NCBI RefSeq assembly: GCF_038397715.1
Contig: NZ_CP151633.1
Coordinates: 1,116,001 to 1,180,000, forward strand
Length of the DNA stretch: 64,000 nt
Direction: 5' to 3'
DNA from: Microbacterium sp. LWO14-1.2
GTDB taxonomy: Bacteria > Actinomycetota > Actinomycetes > Actinomycetales > Microbacteriaceae
The notes under the pieces were generated by a model, which saw only the letters and a program-made list of their open reading frames with translations, was not told the origin of the DNA and searched no databases. Of this stretch, positions 17,578 to 27,316 are shown in pieces. The position numbers and the translations under genes are program-made. Each line of letters opens with the position of its first letter. Positions within the stretch are counted from its first letter, which is position 1.

Positions 17578-19922
17578 CGCGGCGTCCGCTGTCGACGTAT
17601 CGCCTGCAGATCCGCGCCGGATTCACGCTCGACGACGCCGCGGCGACGACGGAGTACCTGTCGGCGCTCGGTGCGTCGTGGGCGTACCTCTCGCCTCTGC
17701 TGGCTGCGACCCCGGGCTCGGACCACGGCTACGACGTCGTCGACCACTCGCGCGTCGACGAGTCGCGCGGCGGGCGGGAGGGCCTCGACCGGTTCGCCGC
17801 CGCGGCGCGCGCAGCGGGCCTCGGCATCCTCGTCGACATCGTGCCGAACCACGTCGGCGTCGGCAGTCCCCGCGAGAACCCGTGGTGGTGGGACGTGCTG
17901 CGTCTCGGCCGCGCATCGCGGCACGCCGTCGCGTTCGACGTCGACCGCCGCCTGGGCGACGGTCGCATCCGTCTGCCGATCCTCGGCTCGCCCGTCGACG
18001 ACGTGCTCGCGGCCGGCGACATCGTCGTCGACACGACCCGGGCGGACGACGCGCCGGACGGCACCCTGCACTACTTCGAGCACGTGCTGCCCCTCGCCCC
18101 CGGCACAGGCGATCTCGCCGATGACCTGCCTGCGCTGCTCGACGCGCAGAACTACGAGCTGCGGTTCTGGGAGGACCAGAACGCCGAGCTGAACTACCGC
18201 CGGTTCTTCGCGGTGCCCGAACTGGCCGGCATCCGCGTCGAGCTCCCCGACGTGTTCGAGGAGTCGCACCGCGAGATCGTGCGCTGGATCACCGACGGTC
18301 TCGCCGACGGTCTGCGGGTCGACCACCCCGACGGGCTCGTCGATCCGGCCGGCTACCTCGAGAGCCTCGCGGATGCCACGGGCGCGGCCTACACGCTCGT
18401 CGAGAAGATCTTGGAACCGGGTGAGGAGCTGCCGTCGTGGTGGCGCACCGACGGGACCACGGGGTACGACGCGCTGGCCGAGATCGACCGCGTCCTCGTC
18501 GACGGCGACGGCGTCGCACAGCTCGACGTGCTCGACGCCCGCCTGCGCGAGGATTCGGGTCTGCCCGTGCTGGAGGACTGGCACGACCTCACCGTGTCGA
18601 CGAAGCGCATGGTCGCCGAGACCATCCTGCAGTCCGAGGTGCACCGGCTCGTGCGGTCGCTGCCGCACGGCGTCGTCGCAGCGAAGTACGCCCTCGCCGA
18701 GATCATCGCCGGATTCCCGGTCTACCGGTCGTACCTCCCCGCGGGACGCGAGCACCTGCAGGACGCCATCGACGCGGCGGTCGCCCGCAGACCCGATCTC
18801 GCGGAGGCGATCGGCGAACTGACGCCGTTGCTCTTCGACACGGCGCTCGAGGTGTCGGAGCGCTTCCCCCAGGTGAGCGGCGCGGTCATGGCGAAGGGTG
18901 TCGAGGACACCGCGTTCTACCGGTTCACCCGGCTGGGCACGCTGACGGAGGTCGGCGCCGACCCGTCGATCGCGTCGCTGTCGGTCGAGGCGTTCCACGA
19001 GGCGCAACGCGCTCGACTGGCGTCCTGGCCGCACTCGATGACGACGCTGTCGACGCATGACACGAAGCGCTCGGAGGACGTACGAGCGCGCCTCGCCGTG
19101 CTCGCCGAGATCCCGGATCGATGGGCCGAAGTGCTGTCGGATCTCCGCACCGTCGCGTCGACCGGACACGGACCGTTCGACTCCCTGCTGTGGCAGGCGG
19201 CCGTGGGCGCGTGGCCGATCTCGACCGAGCGACTGCGAGAGTACGGGCTGAAGGCCGCGCGCGAAGCCGCAGAGGGCACCACCTGGCAGCATCCGGACGA
19301 GGAGTTCGAGAAGGGCGTCGTCGCGATCGCCGAGGCGGCGAACGGCGCGGCCCGCGGCATCCTCGACGGATTCGTCGGCGAGATCGTCGGCCACGGGCGC
19401 AGCAACTCGCTCTCCGCGAAGGTGCTGCAGCTCGCCGCACCCGGCGTGCCCGACGTCTATCAGGGCACCGAGCTGTGGGACCACTCGCTGGTCGACCCCG
19501 ACAACCGCCGCCCCGTCGACTTCGCTGAGCGCGAGAGGATGCTGCGCAGCCTCGACGCCGACGTGGCTCGCGGTGCGCTGCCCCCGGTCGACGACTCCGG
19601 GCTCGCGAAGATGCTCGTCACCTCGCGCACACTGCGGCTCCGCCGCGACAACCCCGAGCTGTTCGACCGGTACCGCGCGGGCGTCGCCGCAGGGCCGGCA
19701 TCCGATCACGTGGTCGCGATGGACCGCGGCGGCGTGCTCGCCGTCGCGACGCGTCTGCCGGTCGCGCTCGAGCGGCGCGGCGGATGGGGCGACACGGTGC
19801 TGCTGCGCCGCGACCTGCCCGCGACCGACGTCTTCACAGGGCGTCGCATCGAGCCGGGGCCCGTGCGGGTCGCCGAGCTGCTCGACACCTACCCCGTCGC
19901 ACTGCTGGTGGACGAGCGATGA
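17574..19922 (+). CDS. treY: maltooligosyl trehalose synthase TreY
   Basis: A 782-residue GH13 enzyme that turns the reducing-end alpha-1,4 bond of a maltodextrin into an alpha-1,1 trehalose bond. Visible: STYRLQ at the start, VDIVPNHVG (about residue 85), GLRVDHPDG with the nucleophile Asp (about 250), the LVEKIL Glu (about 275), and [15 protein letters not shown] (about 495). The ATG forms ATGA with the glgX stop, and its TGA overlaps the treZ ATG, so the three enzymes are tightly coupled. Confidence 0.95.
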
Positions 19923-21676
19923 TCGGCGTCTGGGCTCCCCGGGCCGAGCGCGTGCGCCTGCGACGCCTGACGCCGGGCGGCGCCGTGATCGGCGAGCACG
20001 AGCTCGCCCGCGACGATCGCCGCGAGGGCTGGTGGGTGTCGTCGCTCGACCTCCCCGAGGGCGAGCGATACGGGTTCGTGCTGGGCGACGGCGACGCCCT
20101 GCGCCCCGACCCCCGTTCGCTGCGTCAGCCGGGCGGCGTGCACGGTCCCTCGGCGGTGTTCGACACGGGCCTGTTCGAATGGGACGACTCCGACTGGACC
20201 GGTCGCCAGCTCGCCGGTGGCGTGATCTACGAGTTGCACGTCGGCACCTTCACGCCGGACGGCACGCTGGACGCGCTGATCGGGCGGCTCGACCACCTCG
20301 CAGGTCTCGGCGTCACCCACGTCGAGCTGCTCCCGGTCAACGCCTTCAACGGCCAGTGGAACTGGGGCTACGACGGCGTGCTCTGGTACGCCGTGCACGA
20401 GGGGTACGGCGGCCCTGCCGCGTATCAGCGGTTCGTGGAGGCTGCGCACGAACGCGGCCTCGCCGTGATCCAGGACGTCGTGTACAACCACCTCGGCCCG
20501 AGCGGCAACTACCTGCCCGAGTTCGGTCCGTACCTGCGCGACGGCCAGAGCAACACGTGGGGCGCGTCCGTGAACCTCGACGAGCACGAGGTGCGCGAGT
20601 ACATCATCGAGAACGCGCTGATGTGGCTGCGCGACTTCCACGTCGACGGCCTGCGCCTCGACGCCGTGCACGCCCTGCACGACTCGAGCCCGACGCACCT
20701 GCTGCGTGAGCTCGCGGAGCGGGTCGATGCGCTCTCGGCGCATCTCGGCCGCCCGCTGACGCTGATCGCCGAGTCGGACATGAACGACCCGACGCTGATC
20801 CTGCCCCGCGAGGCCGGGGGCTACGGCCTCACCGCCCAGTGGTCGGATGACTGGCATCACTCCGCCCACGTCGCGCTGACCGGCGAGACCGCGGGGTACT
20901 ACGAGGACTTCGCCGATCCCGAGGCGCTCGTGAAGGTGTCGCAGAGCGGGTTCTTCCACGACGGCACCTACTCGTCGTTCCGGGAGCGGAACCACGGCTC
21001 GCGGATCCCGGAGACGGTTCCCGCGTGGCGCCTGGTCACGTTCGCGCAGGACCATGACCAGATCGGCAACCGTGCTGCCGGAGACCGCCTGTCGGCGACG
21101 CTGTCTCCCGAGCGGCTCGCGGTCGCCGCGGTGCTGACCCTCACCACCCGCGGCACGCCGATGCTGTTCATGGGCGAGGAGTGGGGCGCGTCGACTCCGT
21201 GGCAGTTCTTCACCTCGCATCCCGAACCGGAACTCGGCCGGGCGACCGCTGAGGGACGCATCGCCGAGTTCGCGAAGATGGGCTGGGATCCGGCGCAGGT
21301 TCCCGACCCGCAGGATCCGGCGACCTTCGAGCGCTCGCATCTGCGCTGGGAGGAGCAGGAGGATCCCGCGCACGCGCGCCTGCTGTCGCTCTACCGCCGA
21401 CTGACCGCGCTGCGACGCGAGCGATCCGAGCTCACCGATCCCGACATGACGCACACGCTGGCCGCCGTCGAGCACGCGGACGCGGCCCCGGACGCCCGGG
21501 CGTTCCGCATCGACAGGGGTGCAGTGGCCGTGCTCGTGAACCTCACCGGCACAGACGTCGACTTCGAGATCCGCCCCGGTGACTCGGTGCTGCTGGAGAC
21601 CGCGGACTCCCGCCTGCAGGAGGACCGGATCACCCTCGGCCCCGACTCGGCCGCGATCGTCGGACCGCCGCTCTGA
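19919..21676 (+). CDS. treZ: malto-oligosyltrehalose trehalohydrolase TreZ
   Basis: A 585-residue GH13 hydrolase that releases free trehalose from maltooligosyl trehalose. An N-terminal beta domain (residues 1-90) is followed by the barrel: [13 protein letters not shown] (about 102), [25 protein letters not shown] with the nucleophile (about 247), IAESDMND with the acid Glu (about 284), and DHDQIGNRA (about 378). It ends the four-gene operon. With glgX and treY it gives a full glycogen-to-trehalose route, usually linked to osmotic, desiccation or carbon storage needs. Confidence 0.95.
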   Translation: MIGVWAPRAERVRLRRLTPGGAVIGEHELARDDRREGWWVSSLDLPEGERYGFVLGDGDALRPDPRSLRQPGGVHGPSAVFDTGLFEWDDSDWTGRQLAGGVIYELHVGTFTPDGTLDALIGRLDHLAGLGVTHVELLPVNAFNGQWNWGYDGVLWYAVHEGYGGPAAYQRFVEAAHERGLAVIQDVVYNHLGPSGNYLPEFGPYLRDGQSNTWGASVNLDEHEVREYIIENALMWLRDFHVDGLRLDAVHALHDSSPTHLLRELAERVDALSAHLGRPLTLIAESDMNDPTLILPREAGGYGLTAQWSDDWHHSAHVALTGETAGYYEDFADPEALVKVSQSGFFHDGTYSSFRERNHGSRIPETVPAWRLVTFAQDHDQIGNRAAGDRLSATLSPERLAVAAVLTLTTRGTPMLFMGEEWGASTPWQFFTSHPEPELGRATAEGRIAEFAKMGWDPAQVPDPQDPATFERSHLRWEEQEDPAHARLLSLYRRLTALRRERSELTDPDMTHTLAAVEHADAAPDARAFRIDRGAVAVLVNLTGTDVDFEIRPGDSVLLETADSRLQEDRITLGPDSAAIVGPPL

Positions 21677-21682
21677 GCCTGG

Positions 21683-22159
21683 TCAGGGCGTGAGGTCCTT
21701 CGCGAAGCAGAGCGACAGGCCACTGCCGACATAGTGCCCGTACAGCGGAATCGCCGTGTATCCCTCGCGCGTGTAGAACCGCACGGCATCGGGTTGCGCT
21801 TCACCCGTCTCGAGCACGAGACGACGGATGCCGAGGCTGCGCGCCTCGTCCTCCAGACCGCGCAGCAGGGATGCGGCAGCACCGGTGCCCCGCGCCTCCG
21901 GCGCCGCGTACATGCGCTTGATCTCGGCGACCGCGTCTCCGAGCCCGGGTTCGTCGAGGGGGCGGAGGCCGCCGCAGACGATCGCCTCCCCCGCGGAGTC
22001 CCGCGCGAGGAGGAACACCGGGACGTCGTCCGCGGAGGGGATGATGCCGGGCTCGTGATCGTCGCTCCCGTACCGCTCGTCGAGCTCCCGACGCTGTGCA
22101 GCGCGCAGCCGCACGGCATCCGCGTGCTCCCAGTCGACACGGTGGATGGTCACGCCCAT
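21683..22159 (-). CDS. GNAT-family N-acetyltransferase
   Basis: A 158-residue single GNAT domain. The acetyl-CoA pyrophosphate-binding loop is in APEARGTGAAASLL (about residues 85-98) after the IKRMYA strand, and the C-terminal FYTREGYTAIPLYG fits the end of the fold. The substrate is unknown. The ATG at 22159 has a purine-rich GGGAGAGGG upstream. It is convergent with treZ, only 6 nt apart. Confidence 0.85.
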   Translation of the reverse strand: MGVTIHRVDWEHADAVRLRAAQRRELDERYGSDDHEPGIIPSADDVPVFLLARDSAGEAIVCGGLRPLDEPGLGDAVAEIKRMYAAPEARGTGAAASLLRGLEDEARSLGIRRLVLETGEAQPDAVRFYTREGYTAIPLYGHYVGSGLSLCFAKDLTP

Positions 22160-22269
22160 CTGTCCCTCTCCCTCATCGCTGTGCCCACGCTAGCCATGCG
22201 AGGTTTCGGCGATGTTGCGCGAGCGGGCGCGGCAGATCGCGGAGACCGTCACAGCGGCGGCGATGACTT

Positions 22270-22650
22270 CTAGGCCGGCGACATCGTCGCGCGGTATCCC
22301 GGCGACTGAGCGATCCGCCGCAACGTCTGGCGCGCGGCCGACCGCGAGACACCGACCCGCGAGGAGAACTCCCAGTCCTCGATGGCCTCCGGTCCGTGGA
22401 GCACCTCGTTGAGCGCGTTGACGATCGCGGTGAGGTCGTCCTCGCTCAGCACATACTCGTCGTTCGCCAGCCACTCGTCCTCGCGACCCATCCAGGACTC
22501 AGGCGGCAGCTGATACCGGCCGGCCGCCAGACAGTCCGAACACGCCCACACCTTCTCGGACGCCAGCCCCAACCAACGCGACTTCTCACGGGCGGTCTCG
22601 GTCAGCCCACCGAAGCACCAGTCGCAATACTCTTGGACGTTCTCGCTCAT
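22270..22650 (-). CDS. unknown protein with paired Cys motifs and a C-terminal helical DNA-binding-like region
   Basis: A 126-residue protein. Two CxxC pairs (YCDWCFGG near residue 9, and ACSDCLAAG about 27 residues later) could hold a zinc ion. The acidic middle (NDEYVLSEDDLTAIVNALNEVLHG) and a C-terminal segment (RVGVSRSAARQTLRRIAQSPG) read like a helix-turn-helix. I do not recognise the family. TACGTT lies 6 nt before the ATG, with no ribosome site, so it is probably leaderless. A 110-nt gap to the GNAT gene contains nothing clear. Confidence 0.7.
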   Translation of the reverse strand: MSENVQEYCDWCFGGLTETAREKSRWLGLASEKVWACSDCLAAGRYQLPPESWMGREDEWLANDEYVLSEDDLTAIVNALNEVLHGPEAIEDWEFSSRVGVSRSAARQTLRRIAQSPGYRATMSPA

Positions 22651-22656
22651 CGGACC

Positions 22657-22662
22657 AACGTA
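22657..22662 (-). promoter_or_regulatory. -10-like TACGTT for the Cys-pair protein
   Basis: On the minus strand TACGTT is followed by GGTCCG (6 nt) and ATG 22650. Leaderless layout. Confidence 0.5.
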
Positions 22663-22688
22663 TCGCCGCGTCGCAGCGGACGTGCGCT

Positions 22689-23291
22689 CTAGATCCAGCC
22701 GCGCTCCTCGGCGAGGAGTACGGCCTGCTGACGCGTGGCGACCGAGAGCTTCGCGAGCACGGCGGAGATGTGATTGCGCACGGTCCCCGGCGCGAGTGAC
22801 AGGGCGCGGGCGATCTGCCCTGTCGTCTCCCCTCGTCTGCCGGCACGCAGCACGTCGAGCTCGCGGTCGGTGAGGGGCGAGCGCTCGTCGCTGAGCGCAT
22901 CGGCCGCGATCTCGGGGTCCACGTAGCGCGCCCCCGCAGCCACGCGGCGGATGACGTCGGCGACCTCGTCGGCGCCGCGCGACTTCGGCAGGAACCCCGA
23001 GACACCCGAAGCGAGCGCTCGCCGCAGCACGCCGGGACGCGCGTGCCGGGTGACGACCACGCAGCGGGTGGCGATCGATCGGTTCAGACGCTCGGCGACC
23101 TCGACGCCGTCGAGACCCGGCATCTCCAGGTCGAGCAGGCACACGTCGGGGGTGAGCCGCAGCGCCTCGGCGACCGCCTGCTCGCCGTCTTCGCATTCGG
23201 CGACCACGTCGATGTCGCCCTCGAGTCGCAGCAGCGCGGCGAGCGCTGACCTGATCATCCCCTCGTCGTCGGCGAGCAGCACCCGGATCAT
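22689..23291 (-). CDS. LuxR/NarL-family response regulator
   Basis: A 200-residue response regulator. The receiver domain (1-120) has the acidic pair DDE at residues 8-10, the phospho-acceptor Asp in VCLLDLEMPG (about 52) and Lys in FLPKS. The C-terminal LuxR helix-turn-helix (137-200) starts with LTDRELDVLR and has the recognition helix LAPGTVRNHISAVLAKL. Its ATG overlaps the TGA of the histidine-kinase gene as ATGA, so it is the partner of that kinase. Targets are not evident; the membrane gene at 24659 is a divergent candidate. Confidence 0.93.
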   Translation of the reverse strand: MIRVLLADDEGMIRSALAALLRLEGDIDVVAECEDGEQAVAEALRLTPDVCLLDLEMPGLDGVEVAERLNRSIATRCVVVTRHARPGVLRRALASGVSGFLPKSRGADEVADVIRRVAAGARYVDPEIAADALSDERSPLTDRELDVLRAGRRGETTGQIARALSLAPGTVRNHISAVLAKLSVATRQQAVLLAEERGWI

Positions 23292-24502
23292 CGCCGCCCT
23301 CCCTGTGGATCGTCCGTCGCCGGCACGGTGACGACGACCGCGAACTCGCCGCCCTCGTCTCGCACCTCGAGCGTGCCACCGGCCTCGGTGATGCGCCGTT
23401 TCACGCCGTCGAGGCCGGACCCCGTGTGCTCGCGCTGTGCGGCGGGGTCGACGTCGTTCACCACCTCGTACCGCCATTCGTCCCCCGCCCGCGCGAAGGT
23501 GAGCCGCGCGCGGCGTCCCGCGCCGTGCCGGAGCACGTTCGTGGTCGTCTCGCGGATCACGGGACCGAGCGCGGATGCCGGTGCCTCACCGGCATCCGGT
23601 GCGATCTCCGCCTCGACGGCGATGCCTGCGGCACTCAGCAGGTCGCGGGCGTTGGCGACCTCGTCGCCGAGCGGCACCGACCGGAACCGGGTGGCGAGGT
23701 CGCGCGTGCCCTGTCTGGCGTCGTCGACGCTGGCGCGGGCGGCACGGAGCTGGTCCAGTGCGGCGTCCGGGTCGCGCGCCATCAGCCGTTCGGCGAGCTC
23801 CAGCTGCAGCGCGATGACCTGCAGGTGATGCCCCTGCAGGTCGTGCACGTCTGTCGCGATGCGCAGACGCTCCTGCGTCGCGGCGAGGCGGGCCTCCGAC
23901 GCGCGCGCCCGGTCGAGGGTGACGAGCACGTCCCACCACCACAGCGACGACACCGACATCGCCGGGATGACGATCGCGTAGAGCGTGGGGACCCAGTCGG
24001 AGACGCCACCGCCCAGAGCGCCGCGCGCACCGTCGATGAACGCGAAGCCGATCATCACGAGAGTGGCGAGGCCCACGACCCGCACCCGCACACCGCGCTG
24101 CCAGTTCAGCAGGACGACCGACTGGGCGACGGGCATGACCCCGAAGAGCCAGCTGTCGGCGGCGAGACCGGCCGCCACCCCGTAGGCGACGGCGACGAGC
24201 AGCGGCGCGGCGATCCGCGCCCACGGGAATCCCGGCCCGTTCTCGACCCGGTGCCGATACGCCGACAGCAGCACCACCGTCGACAGCAGCCAGACGATGC
24301 CGCCGATGCCGACCACGACGATCGCGATCGGGTCGACGGGGGTCGCGAGCACACGGAGCGCCCAGGCGAACACGAGGAACAGCTCGATGAAGACGACGGC
24401 GGTGACCGTGTACCACCAGGTCGCGGTGATGCCGCGGGCCAGCGCGCGCTCGCCGGGAGGCGGGTCGCCGAGCGGACCGGCGACGGCGGAAGGGCTGCTC
24501 AC
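23288..24502 (-). CDS. DesK/NarX-type sensor histidine kinase
   Basis: A 404-residue membrane kinase. Residues 30-160 have about five or six hydrophobic segments with short loops and no large extracellular domain, suggesting a membrane-state or small-molecule sensor. A HisKA_3 dimerisation helix carries the phosphorylated His in DVHDLQGHH (about 218). The ATPase part has IRETTTNVLRHG (N box) and GSGLDGVKRR (G box). The start is uncertain: GTG 24502 fits a leaderless pattern with TATGGT 7 nt before it; ATG 24514 is the alternative. Overlaps the regulator gene by 4 nt. Confidence 0.9.
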   Translation of the reverse strand: MSSPSAVAGPLGDPPPGERALARGITATWWYTVTAVVFIELFLVFAWALRVLATPVDPIAIVVVGIGGIVWLLSTVVLLSAYRHRVENGPGFPWARIAAPLLVAVAYGVAAGLAADSWLFGVMPVAQSVVLLNWQRGVRVRVVGLATLVMIGFAFIDGARGALGGGVSDWVPTLYAIVIPAMSVSSLWWWDVLVTLDRARASEARLAATQERLRIATDVHDLQGHHLQVIALQLELAERLMARDPDAALDQLRAARASVDDARQGTRDLATRFRSVPLGDEVANARDLLSAAGIAVEAEIAPDAGEAPASALGPVIRETTTNVLRHGAGRRARLTFARAGDEWRYEVVNDVDPAAQREHTGSGLDGVKRRITEAGGTLEVRDEGGEFAVVVTVPATDDPQGGRR

Positions 24503-24509
24503 CCCTCCC

Positions 24510-24515
24510 ACCATA
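24510..24515 (-). promoter_or_regulatory. -10-like TATGGT for kinase-regulator operon
   Basis: Minus-strand TATGGT is 7 nt before GTG 24502. A small palindrome TGACAACTGTCA (24523-24534) lies just upstream and could be an operator. Confidence 0.45.
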
Positions 24516-24658
24516 GGGGCGTGACAGTTGTCATGGATGCCGCGTGCGAACCGTCCGGAAACCGGTGACGGTGCGACACTGCCGCAACATCCGCGGACGC
24601 GATGGACTGGTGTCATCAGGGCGGAGACACCGCCTCCCCAGAGCCACAGGAGCCCATC

Positions 24659-25192
24659 ATGAACCTCGTCGAGACGTTCCAGAACCTCGTCGCGCAGGTC
24701 CCCGAACTCGTGCAGCCGCTCATCGTCGCGCTCGCCGGCGCGATCCCCTTCATCGAGGGCGAGGGCGCGGCCGCGATCGGCATCATCGGCGGCATCCACC
24801 CGGTCGTCGCGGCGATCGCGGCCATGGCGGGCAACTTCCTCTGCGTCGCGATCCTCGTGATCGCCGGCGCGGGGGCCCGCAAGGCGATCGTCACCCGCTC
24901 GCGCAACCGCGAGGCCGTCGCGGCCGGCGGCGGTTCGCTCGCCGAGGTGGATGCCGAGACCGACCGCGGCTCCGCGCGCCGCGCCAAGTTCCAGCGCGCG
25001 TTCGAGCGCTACGGCGTTCCCGGCGTGAGCCTGCTCGGCCCCCTGCTGCTGCCGACCCACTTCACCGCGACCATGCTCGCCGCCGCCGGCGTCGGCAAGG
25101 GCCGCGTGCTCATCTGGCAGGCCGCTGCGATCATCCTCTGGACCACGGCGGTGTCGATCATCGTCGGCGGCGCGGTCTACGCGATCCGCTGA
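24659..25192 (+). CDS. small multidrug-export family membrane protein
   Basis: A 177-residue membrane protein matching the pattern of the Sm_multidrug_ex family: LAGAIPFIEGEGAAAIG near residue 25, VPGVSLLGPLLLPTHFTATMLAAAGV around 120, and a final hydrophobic helix. Four or five membrane segments are likely, with a basic cytoplasmic loop (KAIVTRSRNR). Despite the family name, the substrate of most members is unproven. The ATG at 24659 has a weak ACAGGAG upstream. It is divergent from the kinase-regulator pair, which may control it. Confidence 0.8.
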   Translation: MNLVETFQNLVAQVPELVQPLIVALAGAIPFIEGEGAAAIGIIGGIHPVVAAIAAMAGNFLCVAILVIAGAGARKAIVTRSRNREAVAAGGGSLAEVDAETDRGSARRAKFQRAFERYGVPGVSLLGPLLLPTHFTATMLAAAGVGKGRVLIWQAAAIILWTTAVSIIVGGAVYAIR

Positions 25193-25207
25193 CGCGCGGT
25201 CTCCGCA

Positions 25208-25266
25208 CCCCGGTCGCAGTTTGCGCCGTCGAGATCGCATCTCGGCGGCACGGACTGCGACCGGGG
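25208..25266. repeat. 55-nt palindromic element, copy 1 (convergent gene ends)
   Basis: CCCCGGTCGCAGT (25208-25220) pairs perfectly with ACTGCGACCGGGG (25254-25266). An inner stem pairs GCCGTCGAGAT (25225-25235) with ATCTCGGCGGC (25239-25249) around a CGC loop. The CCGG-to-CCGG core is 55 nt (25210-25264), the same as the related copy at 57487-57541. It fills the gap between two convergent genes and probably ends transcription from both sides. Confidence 0.7.
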
Positions 25267-25276
25267 CAGGTGCGCC

Positions 25277-26119
25277 TCAGCGAGTCGTACGCGGCGCGAG
25301 CGTCGAGAGCAGCTGCAGCTTCTCGTGGCTCTCCGTGCCGGGCACAGCCGTGTACACGAGCAGCAGGTGCGACTGCACCGGGTCGACGAGCGTCTGGCAG
25401 GTGAGCTCGATCTCGCCGAGGTCCGGGTGCACGAATCGCTTCGTGTCGCGGGGGCGGATGCCGACCTCCTGTCGTTCCCACGCCGCGCGGAACTCCGCAC
25501 TCCGCTCGGCGAGCAGGCGGGCGTACTCGGCCGCCCGCGACTGCGGACCCCGCAGCGACACCAGCTCACGGAGGCCGGAGGCCCAGAGCCGCACGAGGAA
25601 GTCGTGGTCGTCGGGGTGGTACAGCGCCCTCGTGCGCGCGTCGGTGAACCACCGGAACCCGAGACTGCGCGGCGGGCCGGTGAGAGCGGCCGTGTCTCCG
25701 GTCAGCGCGACGCCGAGCGGCGTCTGCCGCAGCGTCTCGCCCAGCTCGGTCACGATCTCGGCCGGGGTGTCTTCGAGCCGGTCGAGGATGCGCAGCATGC
25801 CGGGGCTGATGTGCTCCGAGCCGGCCCCGCCCTGCGGCGGACGATGCCCGGCCAGACGGAACAGGTGGTCGCGCTCATCGAGCGTCAGGTGCAGTCCCTG
25901 CGCGATCGACGACAGCATCTGCTCCGACGGCTGCGGACCGCTGCCCCGCTCGAGCCGCGCGAGATAGTCCGGCGACATATGGCTGAGCGCCGCGACCTCC
26001 TCCCGGCGGAGGCCCGCGGTGCGACGGCGGCTCCCCCGCGGCAGACCGACGTCTTCCGGCTGCAGCACCTCGCGGCGGTGGCGCAGGAACTCGGCGAGCG
26101 CGTCGCGGTCGATCGGCAT
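25277..26119 (-). CDS. XRE-type helix-turn-helix regulator with MmyB ligand-binding domain
   Basis: A 280-residue regulator. Residues 5-75 form an XRE helix-turn-helix (LRREEVAALSHMSPDYLARLERG), with the GLRREEVA signature of MmyB-type regulators. The rest is a PAS-like MmyB ligand-binding domain (WFTDARTRALYHPDD..., ending EIELTCQTLVDPVQSHLLLVYTAVPG). In studied actinobacteria these regulators sit next to and control a divergent SDR gene, and fatty-acid-like ligands have been proposed. The ATG at 26119 has GGGGGA upstream; the partner SDR starts 122 nt away. Confidence 0.92.
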   Translation of the reverse strand: MPIDRDALAEFLRHRREVLQPEDVGLPRGSRRRTAGLRREEVAALSHMSPDYLARLERGSGPQPSEQMLSSIAQGLHLTLDERDHLFRLAGHRPPQGGAGSEHISPGMLRILDRLEDTPAEIVTELGETLRQTPLGVALTGDTAALTGPPRSLGFRWFTDARTRALYHPDDHDFLVRLWASGLRELVSLRGPQSRAAEYARLLAERSAEFRAAWERQEVGIRPRDTKRFVHPDLGEIELTCQTLVDPVQSHLLLVYTAVPGTESHEKLQLLSTLAPRTTR

Positions 26120-26241
26120 GTGTCCCCCTGGTTCGTCTGATCGATCCTCACACGGTGCGCTCCCGGCATCCACTGATCGTCATGTCCTGGATACGGCGTC
26201 GTCACCTCGCGAGAGTGGACGAAGACACCGAGGAGCACACC

Positions 26242-27186
26242 ATGCCACGACGCACCATCGACATCACCCTTCCTTCCCTGACCGGCCGACGCGCCGTCGT
26301 CACCGGCGGCAGCGACGGCATCGGCCTGCGCATCGCCACCCGGCTCGCACGAGCGGGCGCCGAGGTGATCCTGCCGGTGCGCAACAGCACGAAGGGGGAT
26401 GCCGCGGTGCGCTCGATCCGCGCCGACACCCCCGCCGCAGAGGTGCGCACACTGCCGCTCGACCTCTCGTCACTGGAGTCGGTCGAGTCGTTCGGCGCCG
26501 CCATGCGTGCCGAGGGCGCACCCATCCACCTGCTGGTGAACAACGCGGGCGTCATGACGCCTCCGGAGCGTCAGACCACGGCCGACGGCTTCGAGCTGCA
26601 GTTCGGCACGAACCACCTGGGGCACTTCGCGCTCGTCGCGCACCTGCTGCCGCTCCTGCGCGAGGGCCGGGCGCGCGTGACCACCCAGATCAGCGTCTCG
26701 GCGAACCAGGGGGCGATCAACTGGGACGACCCGAACTGGGAGACGTCGTATCGCGGCGGCCGGGCCTACAGCCACTCGAAGATCGCGTTCGGACTGTTCG
26801 GCCTCGAACTCGAACGACGCAGCCGGGCGCGGGACTGGGGTATCACCAGCAACCTCGCGCATCCCGGCGTCGCGCCGACGAGCCTGCTCGCCGCCCGCCC
26901 GGAACTCGGCCGCGCCGAGGACGGTTTCGACGTGCGCCTGATCCGCTGGCTGTCGGCGCGCGGCATCCTGCTGGGGACTCCGGAGTCCGCCGCGCTGCCC
27001 GCGCTCTACGCCGCCGTGTCTCCCGACGCGCGTGGCGGAGCGTTCTGCGGTCCGAGCGGACCCGCTCACCTCGGCGGCGCTCCCGCCGAGCAGCCGTTGT
27101 ACTCGCGACTGCGGAGCGAGGACGACGCTCGCCGCATCTGGACGCTGTCGGAAGAGCTCACGGGCGTCGAGTACCCGCGGAGCTGA
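26242..27186 (+). CDS. short-chain dehydrogenase/reductase (retinol-dehydrogenase-like SDR)
   Basis: A 314-residue classical SDR of the longer RDH/protochlorophyllide-reductase-like type. The NAD(P)-binding TGGSDGIG is near residue 20, LVNNAGVM near 96, the catalytic Tyr/Lys pair in AYSHSKIAFG (about 175-180), and a C-terminal extension follows. NADP preference is suggested by RNS after the second strand. The substrate is unknown. A GAGGAG ribosome site precedes the ATG. It is divergent from the MmyB regulator, the arrangement typical for its control. Confidence 0.9.
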   Translation: MPRRTIDITLPSLTGRRAVVTGGSDGIGLRIATRLARAGAEVILPVRNSTKGDAAVRSIRADTPAAEVRTLPLDLSSLESVESFGAAMRAEGAPIHLLVNNAGVMTPPERQTTADGFELQFGTNHLGHFALVAHLLPLLREGRARVTTQISVSANQGAINWDDPNWETSYRGGRAYSHSKIAFGLFGLELERRSRARDWGITSNLAHPGVAPTSLLAARPELGRAEDGFDVRLIRWLSARGILLGTPESAALPALYAAVSPDARGGAFCGPSGPAHLGGAPAEQPLYSRLRSEDDARRIWTLSEELTGVEYPRS

Positions 27187-27188
27187 CC

Positions 27189-27315
27189 GCGTTTCGTCTC
27201 GTCGCTGCGCTCCTCGCTCAACGACCCGCGGGAAGGGGACGTCGCTGCGCGCCTCGCTCAACGACCCGCGGGGAGAGACCCGGGGTCGTTGAGCGAGCGC
27301 AGCGAGACGGAACGC
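27189..27315. repeat. CTCAACGACCC repeat element, locus 1 (two direct copies plus inverted copy)
   Basis: It begins GCGTTTCGTCTCG (27189-27201), holds two 32-nt direct copies (27201-27232 and 27241-27272, one mismatch, period 40), and ends with an inverted copy: GGGTCGTTGAGCGAG (27283-27297) pairs perfectly with 27253-27267, and CGAGACGGAACGC (27303-27315) pairs with the opening 13-mer with one mismatch. It lies between convergent genes and could fold into one large hairpin. A related locus is at 54518. Confidence 0.75.
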
Positions 27316-27316
27316 G

